A model generated the notes under the pieces. The model had not been told where the DNA came from. It searched no databases and was given only the letters and a program-made list of their open reading frames with translations. Of a stretch of DNA of 64,000 bases, positions 48,144 through 56,836 are shown one piece after another (positions within the stretch are counted from its first letter, which is position 1; every line of letters starts with the position of its first letter). A program made the position numbers and the translations under genes. The DNA comes from Moritella sp. Urea-trap-13 (lineage in GTDB: Bacteria > Pseudomonadota > Gammaproteobacteria > Enterobacterales > Moritellaceae), in contig NZ_PJCA01000031.1 in the NCBI RefSeq assembly GCF_002836355.1, positions 1,054,001 through 1,118,000 of the forward strand, read 5' to 3'.

Positions 48144-48734
48144 CTAACCGTCAACTAACAGCGCCACTCGTTGTTGTAAATGCGGGATCACCTCTTGCTC
48201 AAACCAAGGGTTCTTCTTCAGCCAAATGTTATTACGTGGGCTTGGATGCGGTAAGGGTAATAACTCTGGCCAGTAGTCACGCCAATTCCTCACAGTCTCG
48301 GTAAGGTTTTTCTGTTTTACCTCACTCATATGCCATTTTTGCGCATAAATACCAATAACCAATATCAGCTCAATATTCGGCATTGCTGCTAATATTTCGC
48401 TTCTCCATGCTTTAGCACATTCAGGTCTGGGTGGCAGATCGCCCGACTTACCCGTTCCCGGATAACAAAACCCCATAGGTAAAATAGCTATTTTACTGGC
48501 ATCATAAAACGTGTCGTTATCAATACCCATCCATTGGCGTAAACGATCTCCACTTGGGTCGGTAAATGGTACCCCGGATTCATGCACTCGAATACCAGGC
48601 GCTTGGCCTGCAATTAATATTTTAGCTTGCTCATCGACTTGCAATACAGGTCTGGCTCCCAGTGGAAGCTCAGCCTCACACAAGGTGCATTTTCGAACAT
48701 CGGAAACAATTGTATCGAGAATACTGTTTTTCAT
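48144..48734 (-). CDS. Uracil-DNA glycosylase family protein
   Basis: 196 residues of the UDG superfamily, in the group with a CxxC near the N-terminus (CTLCEAELP, Cys 16 and 19). The active-site-like segment is GQAPGIRVHESGVPFTDPSG (about 43-62) and the second motif HPSPRN lies near 162. Full activity is uncertain because some members of this group lack proven glycosylase function. ATG 48734 follows GGAAGTGAC. Single gene. Confidence 0.82.
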   Translation of the reverse strand: MKNSILDTIVSDVRKCTLCEAELPLGARPVLQVDEQAKILIAGQAPGIRVHESGVPFTDPSGDRLRQWMGIDNDTFYDASKIAILPMGFCYPGTGKSGDLPPRPECAKAWRSEILAAMPNIELILVIGIYAQKWHMSEVKQKNLTETVRNWRDYWPELLPLPHPSPRNNIWLKKNPWFEQEVIPHLQQRVALLVDG

Positions 48735-48867
48735 ACTGTCACTTCCTCATGCGTTTTATTTAGGGTAGCTATTTTTTCATTATCCATTTGTAATTAATAG
48801 TAAATTTGTTACTGTCTATGATAAATATTGGCTTGTATTAGAGTCGTATATCGCAAGGAACATTAAA

Positions 48868-48888
48868 ATGAACGAGCACCATGTTTGA
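48868..48888 (+). CDS. 6-codon upstream ORF coupled to ynfA
   Basis: ATG 48868 has AAGGAA at a good distance and reads MNEHHV then TGA at 48886-48888. That stop overlaps the ynfA start (ATG 48881), which has no good ribosome site of its own. Ribosomes finishing this mini-ORF could restart on ynfA. Confidence 0.4.
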   Translation: MNEHHV

Positions 48889-49210
48889 ACTAAAGACTAT
48901 CTCACTATTTATCATTACAGCTATTGCTGAAATAGTTGGCTGTTATTTACCTTATCTTTGGCTCAAGCAAGATAAGAGTATATTGCTGCTAATCCCAGCG
49001 GCAGCAAGCCTTGCGCTATTTGCATGGTTGCTGTCACTCCACCCTGAAGCTGCAGGTCGTGTTTATGCAGCATATGGTGGTGTCTACATTTTCGTAGCAA
49101 TATTATGGCTTTGGGGAGTCGATGGTATTAAACCGACTATGTGGGATATGATTGGCGCTTCAGTTGCGCTTGTTGGTATGGCCATTATTATGTTCGCGCC
49201 GAGAACCTAG
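48881..49210 (+). CDS. ynfA: YnfA/UPF0060 membrane protein
   Basis: 109 residues with four helices, the UPF0060 family, distantly like small multidrug-resistance proteins. Motifs [17 protein letters not shown] (about 13-29) and [20 protein letters not shown] (about 66-85) are typical. Substrate unknown. Its last 23 bases overlap the 3' end of the convergent amidotransferase gene, so the two transcripts are partly antisense. Confidence 0.9.
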   Translation: MFELKTISLFIITAIAEIVGCYLPYLWLKQDKSILLLIPAAASLALFAWLLSLHPEAAGRVYAAYGGVYIFVAILWLWGVDGIKPTMWDMIGASVALVGMAIIMFAPRT

Positions 49211-49931
49211 TAACCATAGTTTGCCTTAAAAACGTCAACATCCATTTGGCGATGAGCTTATAATCTGCCTGATAACTATATGAAGATCCAAGCGAGTCCA
49301 TCGCAATGTTGATCGTTTCAGCAGGAATAATATCGCGGCGCTGCTCCATTAGCGCTGCGGAATATTTGGAAGTAAACTCAGGGTGTCCTTGCAAGCCAAG
49401 AAAGTGTTCATCCACTTGGAACATGCTATAACGGCAGAAATCATTACTCAGCAATACTTGAGCGCCAACGGGTAATTTACAGACTTGGTCTTGGTGGCAA
49501 ACCACCAGCGCAATATTATCTTGCTTTGGCTGCATCCAACTGTGCTCGACAAGCACATCAGCATGCGCAATACCGACGCCCCACCCGCGGGGACTTTTCT
49601 CCACTTGTCCGCCCAACGCTTTCGCAATAATTTGATGACCAAAACAAATACCGACCAAGCCCTTCTTTGCATCGTAGAGTAGACGCGTAAAATCTTCCAA
49701 CTGGCGGATCCAAAGGTCATCATCATTAACACTCCATTTACTGCCACTGCAAATATAAGCATCACATTCATCCACATGTTGTGGAAACTGACCATCAATC
49801 ACCCGATAAAAATGAAGTTCTAATGCGCTATCCACATGCTGGAATAACGTCTCAAACATAGCGGCGTAATTACCAAAATCAGCGTGTAAGCTAGCCCGTA
49901 CATCATCACATTGCAGAATACCGAGTTTCAT
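49188..49931 (-). CDS. Class I glutamine amidotransferase-like hydrolase
   Basis: 247 residues of the class I GATase fold. Nucleophile Cys in [12 protein letters not shown] (about 93-104), His in LQGHPEF (about 180). It is a stand-alone domain without a synthetase partner. As last gene of a cluster with a GS-like ligase, ALDH and alcohol dehydrogenase, it probably hydrolyses a gamma-glutamyl amide, the PuuD role. ATG 49931 follows GGAGGCAAGG. Its end overlaps ynfA. Confidence 0.8.
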   Translation of the reverse strand: MKLGILQCDDVRASLHADFGNYAAMFETLFQHVDSALELHFYRVIDGQFPQHVDECDAYICSGSKWSVNDDDLWIRQLEDFTRLLYDAKKGLVGICFGHQIIAKALGGQVEKSPRGWGVGIAHADVLVEHSWMQPKQDNIALVVCHQDQVCKLPVGAQVLLSNDFCRYSMFQVDEHFLGLQGHPEFTSKYSAALMEQRRDIIPAETINIAMDSLGSSYSYQADYKLIAKWMLTFLRQTMVTRFSART

Positions 49932-49965
49932 AGCCTTGCCTCCACCGTATAGTTAGTCCTGCCGT

Positions 49966-51135
49966 TTACAAATCGCCATGTACCGCAGATAAGAAAATAT
50001 CAGCATATTGCTGCGCATTAAGCATTATCGGATTACCGCCTGCAGAGGGATCTTGCTCGGCCATAATGCCTATTTCAATCATGCGATCAGAATCAATGCC
50101 AATTTCACCAAGAGAGTGCGGAATATCGAGTTGTTTACGCAGCGTTAATATCCAATCTAAAAAGCTATCAAAGTCGCTACCTTCTAATTCTAAATAGCGA
50201 CTTAAACGACTCAACTTTGTCTCAATCGCATCCCGATTCGCTTTTAGCACGTACGGCATTAAAATCGCATTTAATAGACCATGATGGCTATCGTAAAGAG
50301 CACCGATAGGATGAGCAAGCGCATGCATCCCGCCAAGCCCGCGTTGAAAAGCAGTTGAGCCCATCGTTGACGCCGTCATCATTTGCGCTCTGGCTTCAAG
50401 GTCATGACCATCTTGCACTGCACGTGGTAGATAGTCTTTAACCAAACGAATGGCTTCCAGGGCAATACCTTCTGCCATCGGGTGATAACCATTGGTGCAA
50501 TAAGCTTCTAAGGCGTGGGACAATGCATCCATACCGGTTGCAGCAGTTAATGTAGCGGGTAAACCGACGCTCAGTTGTGGATCTAAAATGACAATATCAG
50601 GCAACATATTAGGATGGAAAATAATACGCTTCATGTGATTTTCATGATCAGTGATCACCGAGGCGCGCCCTACTTCTGAACCTGTACCAGATGTAGTTGG
50701 CACAGCGACAACGGGAACCATTCCCGCCGTATTTACGTTTAGCCAGTTATCACCGACATCTTCAAAATCCCAAATAGGCCGATCTTGCCCGACCATCAAG
50801 GCAACTGCTTTACCGGCATCCAATGCAGAACCACCGCCAAATGCGATAACACCATCATGTTCACCGCGCTTAAATACACGTACCCCATCACTGACGTTAT
50901 CACCTGTTGGATTACCTTTAATCTGCGAAAAAATAGCACACTTTAAACCAAATTGTTGGCAGTTCGATAACGCAGCTTGCACCATAGGCAAGTCAGCAAG
51001 ACCAGGATCGGTGATGAGCAGTGGCGATGTAATACCCAGCTCTTGGCAAGTGGCGGGAAGATCTTCAATGCGGCCGATACCAGCACGTATAGCTGTGGGA
51101 TAATGCCAATTAGCAGTGAATTGATTGAATTTCAT
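49966..51135 (-). CDS. Iron-containing alcohol dehydrogenase
   Basis: 389-residue group III alcohol dehydrogenase. NAD(P) site GGGSALDAGKAVAL (about 99-112); metal ligands around TGMDALSHALEAYCT, GLGGMHALAHPIG and the final His of LYDSHHG (about 190-280). Expected cytosolic. ATG 51135 follows GGGAGG. In this cluster it would oxidise an alcohol, possibly a gamma-glutamylated amino alcohol, to the aldehyde used by the next enzyme. Lies between the amidotransferase and ALDH genes. Confidence 0.88.
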   Translation of the reverse strand: MKFNQFTANWHYPTAIRAGIGRIEDLPATCQELGITSPLLITDPGLADLPMVQAALSNCQQFGLKCAIFSQIKGNPTGDNVSDGVRVFKRGEHDGVIAFGGGSALDAGKAVALMVGQDRPIWDFEDVGDNWLNVNTAGMVPVVAVPTTSGTGSEVGRASVITDHENHMKRIIFHPNMLPDIVILDPQLSVGLPATLTAATGMDALSHALEAYCTNGYHPMAEGIALEAIRLVKDYLPRAVQDGHDLEARAQMMTASTMGSTAFQRGLGGMHALAHPIGALYDSHHGLLNAILMPYVLKANRDAIETKLSRLSRYLELEGSDFDSFLDWILTLRKQLDIPHSLGEIGIDSDRMIEIGIMAEQDPSAGGNPIMLNAQQYADIFLSAVHGDL

Positions 51136-51164
51136 ATTGCCTCCCTAGTTTGTTATAACAACAG

Positions 51165-52571
51165 CTACAATTTAATGTGGAATGATTTAGGACGAGTGAG
51201 CGACTCATAGCCTAAAGCGGATAAGGTGCAACCTCGACCCGAATTTTTAACCCCTGTCCACGCCAATGCAGGGTCGAGGTAGTCACAGCTATTAACAAAA
51301 AACGTACCTGTTTCTAGCTGCTCACCAATCGCAATAGCGGTGTCGATATCTTGGGTAAATACCGCTGCGGTAAGGCCGAACTCAGAATCATTCATTAACG
51401 CGATGGCCTCTTCATCATTCTCGACTTTCATGATGCCAATGACAGGGCCAAAACTTTCTTCCGTCATCACCCGCATTTGGTGGTTAACATTAGTTAACAG
51501 CTGCGGTGCTAGATAAGCGGTACCAACTTCATTCATTGGAAAGTCATCAGCATTTATATGCGCAGTAGCTCCTTTAGCTATGGCATCCTGTACTTGCGAA
51601 CGCACAAAGTCAGCCGCTGACGCTTTCACCATCGGCCCTAATGTGGTGTTTGGAACATAGGGTCGACCAAGCTGATAGCCGTTAACGAGATCGACAGACT
51701 TACGCACAAAATCGTCGAAAACGCGGCTATCTACATAGATACGTTCGATACCACAACAAGATTGGCCTGAATTGAAAAATGCACCATCGATGCAGGTTGC
51801 CACGGCATTATCAATATCGGCATCACCGCGGACATAAGCCGGATCCTTACCGCCGAGTTCCAAACCTACGCCAATGAAACGGCCGCTAGCCGCCCTTTCA
51901 ACCATAGCACCACCAGCAACAGAGCCAGTGAAAGCCACATAATCAATACGGCTATCTTTTATCACCATTTCTGTGTTTTCATGACTAAGGTGTAAATATT
52001 GAAATACCCCATCTGGTAAACCCGCTTTCTGAAAGGCATTGAATAATTGCTCCGCGCACAATGGCGTCTGCGAAGAATGTTTTAATACCACACTATTGCC
52101 CGCCATAATGGCAGGTATGATGGCATTAATAGCAGTGAGGTAAGGATAGTTCCACGGCGCTATGACAAAGGCAGAGCCTAAGGATTCACGCTTAATATAA
52201 CGTTGAAAACCTGTTTTTTCTGGTAATTGAATTGGCGCTAACGCAGTTTCTGCTACATCAATCATGTAACGAGCACGTTCTGCTAAGCCTGCAACTTCAC
52301 CTCGAGCGTATTGAATCGGACGCCCCATCATCCAGCATAATTCATTGGCAATTTCATCTTCATTAGCAACAAAGGCATCGACCATTTTATGGCAGATCGC
52401 AACGCGTTCTTGCAGAGCGACCTTATGCCAATTAGCTTGCGCTGTTGCTGCTCTAGCTAAGGTATTATTAATCTCTGCACTACTGGCTAGAGCACGTTCA
52501 ACGTAAACAGAATTATCAATAGGTGAACGTGTTTGTTGTAATTGCCTTTGCTTTTTACTTTCATTTGTCAT
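51165..52571 (-). CDS. Aldehyde dehydrogenase
   Basis: 468-residue NAD(P)-dependent ALDH. Catalytic Cys in FNSGQSCCGIERIYV (about 271-285), Glu in LELGGKDP (about 238-245), Asn in APWNYPY. It oxidises the aldehyde made by the neighbouring dehydrogenase; PuuC-like role inferred. ATG 52571 follows GGGAGC, 14 bases after the ligase gene stop. Confidence 0.9.
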   Translation of the reverse strand: MTNESKKQRQLQQTRSPIDNSVYVERALASSAEINNTLARAATAQANWHKVALQERVAICHKMVDAFVANEDEIANELCWMMGRPIQYARGEVAGLAERARYMIDVAETALAPIQLPEKTGFQRYIKRESLGSAFVIAPWNYPYLTAINAIIPAIMAGNSVVLKHSSQTPLCAEQLFNAFQKAGLPDGVFQYLHLSHENTEMVIKDSRIDYVAFTGSVAGGAMVERAASGRFIGVGLELGGKDPAYVRGDADIDNAVATCIDGAFFNSGQSCCGIERIYVDSRVFDDFVRKSVDLVNGYQLGRPYVPNTTLGPMVKASAADFVRSQVQDAIAKGATAHINADDFPMNEVGTAYLAPQLLTNVNHQMRVMTEESFGPVIGIMKVENDEEAIALMNDSEFGLTAAVFTQDIDTAIAIGEQLETGTFFVNSCDYLDPALAWTGVKNSGRGCTLSALGYESLTRPKSFHIKL

Positions 52572-52585
52572 TATCGCTGTGCTCC

Positions 52586-53956
52586 CTAGATAATTTCAAA
52601 ATAACGTTCGAGTTCCCAATCCGTCACGTGCTTTCTAAACTCACGCTCTTCCCATTCACGAGTCGCGGCATAATGCGCCACAAATTCTTCGCCGAATAAT
52701 TCTTTCGCCGCTTCGGAACGTTTTAGTTTACGCGCCGCATCAAACAGGGTACGTGGCAGAGAAAGCGCTTCAGGGTGGTCTTGATTATAAGCATTACCTT
52801 TCACTTGCGCGTGAGGTTCTAATTTCTGCTCGATACCGATTAGGCCTGATGCTAATGCAGCTGCAAGCGCAAGATAAGGATTTGCATCCGCAGAGCCAAG
52901 GCGATATTCAATCCGCTGAGATTTTGCCGAGCCTGGAATAACCCGCAATGCAGTGGTGCGATTTTCGACACCCCAAGTCGCATCAAGCGGCGCCCATAAC
53001 CCCGGCACCATACGGCTATAGCTGTTCACCGTGGGCGCGATCATAGCTAAGAACTCCGGCATGTATTTTTGCTGACCAGCAAGAAAGTGGCGTTGAGTAT
53101 CACTCATGTTGTAGGCATTATTAGGATCGTGAAACAGCGCTTTGCCTGCTTTGTCTTGCAACGAGATATGGATGTGACCACTTTGTCCCGGCCAATCGCT
53201 TGACCATTTCGCCATAAAGGTCGCCATCAGGTTATTACGTTGTGCCCAGACTTTAATGAAGGTTTTGAATAGTGCCGCTTTATCAGCAGCATCTTGGGCG
53301 CCATCATAAGCGATAGCGGCTTCTAATACACCAGGACCAGTTTCAGTATGTAAACTCTCTAATGGAAAGTCCATTTCCTCGCCTAGTGCCATTATTTGAT
53401 GATGTAAATCAGCGTGTACTGAATTACGGATCATAGAGTAGCCAAAGCAATCTGGGGTCAATGGCGTTAGATTTTTGTAACCTTTTTCTCGTACTGATTC
53501 CGGCGTCTCTTTAAACATGAAAAATTCATATTCAAATGCAGCGGTAACATCTAAACCCATGCGTTCGGCACGCGCTAATACTCGGCGCAGCGTACCGCGA
53601 GGACAAACTGCTTCAGCTTGATCGCAGAACTCAGCAATGAATAACAACATATCGCCCTCGCCTGGCAGAGCACGGCAAGTATCAGGCAGAATACGCACAG
53701 GTGCATCGGGATAACCAGTATGCCAACCCGTGTATTCAACATTATCGTAAAGCTGATCTTTTGAATCCCAACCTAAAACCACATCACAAAACGAAAAACC
53801 ACTGTCTAGAGAGGAAAAGAACTTAATTTTACTCATATACTTGCCACGCATAATACCGTCAGCGTCAAACAAACCAACTTTGATATGGCTTAAACCGCGT
53901 TGCTCGATAATATGTTTAGCATCGGCAATCGTTTTCACTTCTCTGGGATTGAGCAT
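52586..53956 (-). CDS. Glutamine synthetase-like gamma-glutamyl amine ligase
   Basis: 456 residues of the GS superfamily, PuuA/IpuC branch: it should join glutamate to an amine using ATP. Active-site strings: AAFEYEFFMF (about 138-147), GPGVLEAAIAY, GQSGHIHISL (about 272-281) and RVIPGSAKSQRIEYRLGSADANPY near 335 (shown in part). It lacks the adenylylation Tyr region of housekeeping GlnA. First gene of the cluster; ATG 53956 follows AAGGATG. The amine is unknown; the pathway logic points to an amino alcohol. Confidence 0.87.
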   Translation of the reverse strand: MLNPREVKTIADAKHIIEQRGLSHIKVGLFDADGIMRGKYMSKIKFFSSLDSGFSFCDVVLGWDSKDQLYDNVEYTGWHTGYPDAPVRILPDTCRALPGEGDMLLFIAEFCDQAEAVCPRGTLRRVLARAERMGLDVTAAFEYEFFMFKETPESVREKGYKNLTPLTPDCFGYSMIRNSVHADLHHQIMALGEEMDFPLESLHTETGPGVLEAAIAYDGAQDAADKAALFKTFIKVWAQRNNLMATFMAKWSSDWPGQSGHIHISLQDKAGKALFHDPNNAYNMSDTQRHFLAGQQKYMPEFLAMIAPTVNSYSRMVPGLWAPLDATWGVENRTTALRVIPGSAKSQRIEYRLGSADANPYLALAAALASGLIGIEQKLEPHAQVKGNAYNQDHPEALSLPRTLFDAARKLKRSEAAKELFGEEFVAHYAATREWEEREFRKHVTDWELERYFEII

Positions 53957-54033
53957 AATACATCCTTATATTACTGAACCTATTGAGGTTACGTTTAATA
54001 ATCAGTGATAGCATCATTCTTAGTATAGGGAGT

Positions 54034-54077
54034 GGAAGTGTGTTGTGACGAGTTAAGTCTATGGAAGCGGTGAAATG
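54034..54077 (-). promoter_or_regulatory. Shared 44-bp element, copy B
   Basis: Second copy of the element at 48049-48092, 78-121 bases upstream of the ligase gene start. A minus-strand TATACT follows about ten bases further. The two operons may answer to the same regulator. The rest of 53957-54256 holds only the cspA terminator. Confidence 0.55.
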
Positions 54078-54169
54078 GATACTACTTTTAAGTCTGGTCA
54101 GATGTGCTTAGGGAGAGCTCTTTCTCAAGATTAGAAGTAATATCAAGCGTAATTATAAAAAACATTCAA

Positions 54170-54211
54170 AAAAAAGGCAAAAAAAATGGCAAACCTATAA
54201 GGCTTACCATT
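54170..54211 (-). terminator. cspA terminator
   Basis: On the minus strand AATGGTAAGCC, loop TTATA, GGTTTGCCATT pair over 11 bases (two G-T), followed by a long T-run. A second hairpin, GCTCTGA/TCAGAGC, lies near 54226-54241. Confidence 0.85.
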
Positions 54212-54256
54212 CTTTATATTTATTCAGCTCTGAGTCAGAGCCGAATACATAGCAAA

Positions 54257-54463
54257 CTAGATTGCTACGATGTTTTCTGCATTCGGGCCTTTTTGACCTT
54301 CGCCTACAGTGAATTCTACTTTCTGGCCTTCAGTCAAAGTTTTGAAACCTTCACTTGAGATAGCGCTGAAATGTGCGAATACATCTGGGCCATTTTCTTG
54401 CTCGATGAAACCAAAACCTTTAGCTTCGTTGAACCATTTAACTGTACCTTGAACTTTAGACAT
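54257..54463 (-). CDS. Cold-shock protein, CspA family
   Basis: 68-residue OB-fold RNA chaperone. RNP1 KGFGFIEQ (about 15-22) and RNP2 VFAHFSAI (about 28-35) are intact. ATG 54463 follows AGGTATTATT. It has a long leader, with TTGACT (minus, 54633-54628) and TATAGA about 145 bases upstream as promoter parts though 14 bases apart, which is short. Long structured leaders are usual for cold-induced csp genes; no cold-box was identified. Confidence 0.92.
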   Translation of the reverse strand: MSKVQGTVKWFNEAKGFGFIEQENGPDVFAHFSAISSEGFKTLTEGQKVEFTVGEGQKGPNAENIVAI

Positions 54464-54862
54464 AATAATACCTGTAATTTTAATTTAATTTGCCTTAATA
54501 GGCTTGGATAGCGTACAAAAAACTGGAACTTAAAAACTACAATGCGAGGTATTAATATAACAACGAAATGGAGAATGTAAACAAAAGGCTTTCTTGCTGA
54601 GGGACACTCTATAGAATCTAAAAAAAAAGTCAAAGCTATTCAAAAAATAAAATACATCAGTTTGTAATAAAATCATAATTAAAAGTTAAATTAAATATAT
54701 ATTTCAAAAGCTTAACGTTAAATCTAGTCAGTGTATTATTTTGTATTTATTTTTCAATACTGACGATAAAATGTCCAGTCATGTCTAAATGTCAAGCTTG
54801 CTTTACCACAACTGCACAGTTATTCTGATCTTATATGATGGATAACGGACTAAAATATCAGT
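54464..54862. other. csp leader and methyltransferase promoter region
   Basis: Holds the csp 5' region (left part) and the upstream region of the homocysteine methyltransferase. ATGTC repeats at 54772, 54782 and 54790, partly with 8-bp spacing, faintly recall MetJ boxes. No gene is seen. Confidence 0.3.
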
Positions 54863-55774
54863 ATGACAGTACAATATACATTACCAATAATCCTTGATGG
54901 TGGCATGGGCCGTGAGCTTCAGAGCGTTGGCGCACCTTTTCAACAACCGGAATGGTCAGCTCAAGCGTTAATTGAAGCCCCTCATTTTGTCTCACAGGTG
55001 CATGCTAGCTTTATACAGGCCGGAGCTGAGATTATTACCACCAATACCTACGCGTTAGTACCCTTTCATATTGGCGAAAAGCGCTTTAACGAACAAGGCG
55101 CAGACTTAATTAAACTTGCCGCTAAATTAGCGCGAGAGGCAATCAGTGCTCATGCTGGTCTGTTAGTCGCTGGTTGTATACCGCCAGTATTAGGTTCTTA
55201 CCGACCCGATCTGTTTGAAGTAGAAGTCGCCAAGCCCATACTTGAGGTGCTGATAAACAATCAACAGGCTGATGTCGACATTTGGTTAGCTGAAACCATA
55301 TCTTCTATCGCAGAAGCGGCCATGATCAAAGCGCGCACAGCGACCACAGATAAACCAACCTGGATTGCATTCACTATTAAAGATGAAATAACCACAGAGC
55401 CTGCTCTGCGTTCTGGTGAATTGGTTTATGATGCGGTGAGTAAAATTGCAGGACAACACGTGTCGGCTATCTTATTTAATTGCAGCTGCGCCGAAGTAAT
55501 GGAAAAAGCCCTTACGACCGCTAAACAAGCGTTAGTCGATCTAGGTATGGTAGACGAGGTGCAATTAGGCGTGTACGCGAATAACTTCCCCCCTATCGGT
55601 GATCTGCACGAAGCCAATAATGCAGTCACAGGTATAAGAGAGGATGTAGGCCCGCAAAGATACCGTGAATTTGCGACAACTTGGATCAACGCAGGCGCAT
55701 CGATAGTCGGTGGCTGTTGTGGAGTGTCGCCGAAACACATTAAAGCATTAGCCGAGCTTAAAAATTCACACTGA
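54863..55774 (+). CDS. Homocysteine S-methyltransferase family protein
   Basis: 303 residues, single-domain methyltransferase of the MmuM/betaine-homocysteine type. N-terminal LDGGMGREL (about 12-20), Zn-site Cys in FNCSCAEV (about 208) and the CC pair in GGCCGVSP near the end. It would make methionine from homocysteine with S-methylmethionine or a similar donor. No strong ribosome site before ATG 54863. Single gene. Confidence 0.85.
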   Translation: MTVQYTLPIILDGGMGRELQSVGAPFQQPEWSAQALIEAPHFVSQVHASFIQAGAEIITTNTYALVPFHIGEKRFNEQGADLIKLAAKLAREAISAHAGLLVAGCIPPVLGSYRPDLFEVEVAKPILEVLINNQQADVDIWLAETISSIAEAAMIKARTATTDKPTWIAFTIKDEITTEPALRSGELVYDAVSKIAGQHVSAILFNCSCAEVMEKALTTAKQALVDLGMVDEVQLGVYANNFPPIGDLHEANNAVTGIREDVGPQRYREFATTWINAGASIVGGCCGVSPKHIKALAELKNSH

Positions 55775-55802
55775 TTATATAAGGTGAAGGTTAATCGCAA
55801 TA

Positions 55803-56687
55803 TTAATCCGTACAGCCTTTAGGCGTCATATTGAAATGGCGCTTAAATTCACGGCTGAACTGCGAAGAACTGGAATACCCAACGAGTCTTGCAGCATCAC
55901 TTACCCTCAAGCCTTCTCGTTGGATCAGCTCTTTGGCTTTATTTAAACGCACCTTCTTTAAATACTGCAGTGGTGATTCTAAAGTCACTTTACGAAATGC
56001 TAAATGGAACGCAGAGACACTCATGTTAGCTTCTTCTGCCAGGTATTGAACCGTGAGTCCTTCCGAATAAGCTTGATGCATTTTAGTCAGTACTTTCGCC
56101 ACCCTTGCGTATTGCCCGTCGTGATGGGCTAAATCAAACAGTACATGCCCTTCAGACCCGACAAGTGCCCGATAAACGATTTCCATTACCAATGACTCAC
56201 CCAACATTTTAGTCTCTAAGTCAGAATGCAATACCAGCATTAAGCGCTTGCAACTCTCTAACATCGGCGTTGCCATTTTTACTGCGCTTAATCCACATGT
56301 TTCCTGATTACTTCTCGATGCATAATCAAAAGAGGCCGCTTCCAATTCATTGACTAAACGGTGTAATAAAGCCGGATCGACATTTATGGTTAAACCTAAC
56401 AAGGGCTCGCCATTTTCAGGGAAAGCTTCGCACTCTAAGGGCATCGGCACACCAACCACCAGATAGTCTTCAGGTCCATAATGCACAGGTTGATTACCTA
56501 TATGTATATGCTTACGTCCTTGCCCCATTACTATTATTCCCGACTGGTATACAAAAGGCTGACGCCGATTACCTTGGCTACTGCGGTAAAACCATACTCC
56601 AGGAATAGCGGTTTCTTTAATGCCTTCCAGATCGTTAAGATCGTACGCATCCGCATATGTTTGCATTAGCTCGCCAAGAGAATTCAT
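55803..56687 (-). CDS. AraC-family regulator, YqhC-like
   Basis: About 294 residues: AraC_N domain (about 10-180) and a C-terminal double helix-turn-helix (about 195-290, VSDAARLVGYSSSSQFSREF). I place the start at ATG 56687, five bases after AAGGG; ATG 56711 is the alternative. It is divergent from the YqhD-like dehydrogenase, the same layout as yqhC-yqhD in E. coli, where YqhC activates yqhD in response to reactive aldehydes. Confidence 0.88.
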   Translation of the reverse strand: MNSLGELMQTYADAYDLNDLEGIKETAIPGVWFYRSSQGNRRQPFVYQSGIIVMGQGRKHIHIGNQPVHYGPEDYLVVGVPMPLECEAFPENGEPLLGLTINVDPALLHRLVNELEAASFDYASRSNQETCGLSAVKMATPMLESCKRLMLVLHSDLETKMLGESLVMEIVYRALVGSEGHVLFDLAHHDGQYARVAKVLTKMHQAYSEGLTVQYLAEEANMSVSAFHLAFRKVTLESPLQYLKKVRLNKAKELIQREGLRVSDAARLVGYSSSSQFSREFKRHFNMTPKGCTD

Positions 56688-56836
56688 AGTAGCCCTTAAA
56701 ATATCAGTCATCACCTATTGATTAAAATACTCAACATTAGAGGAATAGGCAACTAAAATGGAGGATATCGCCTTTTTCAATGCACTTTTAAAGAGTAATA
56801 TGCATCCATTGAATAAATCAAACTAAAGGACATACA

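Noticed and set aside
54772-54794. MetJ box array before the homocysteine methyltransferase
   Set aside because: Only ATGTC cores repeat, with unequal spacing and about five of eight matches per unit; too weak to call.
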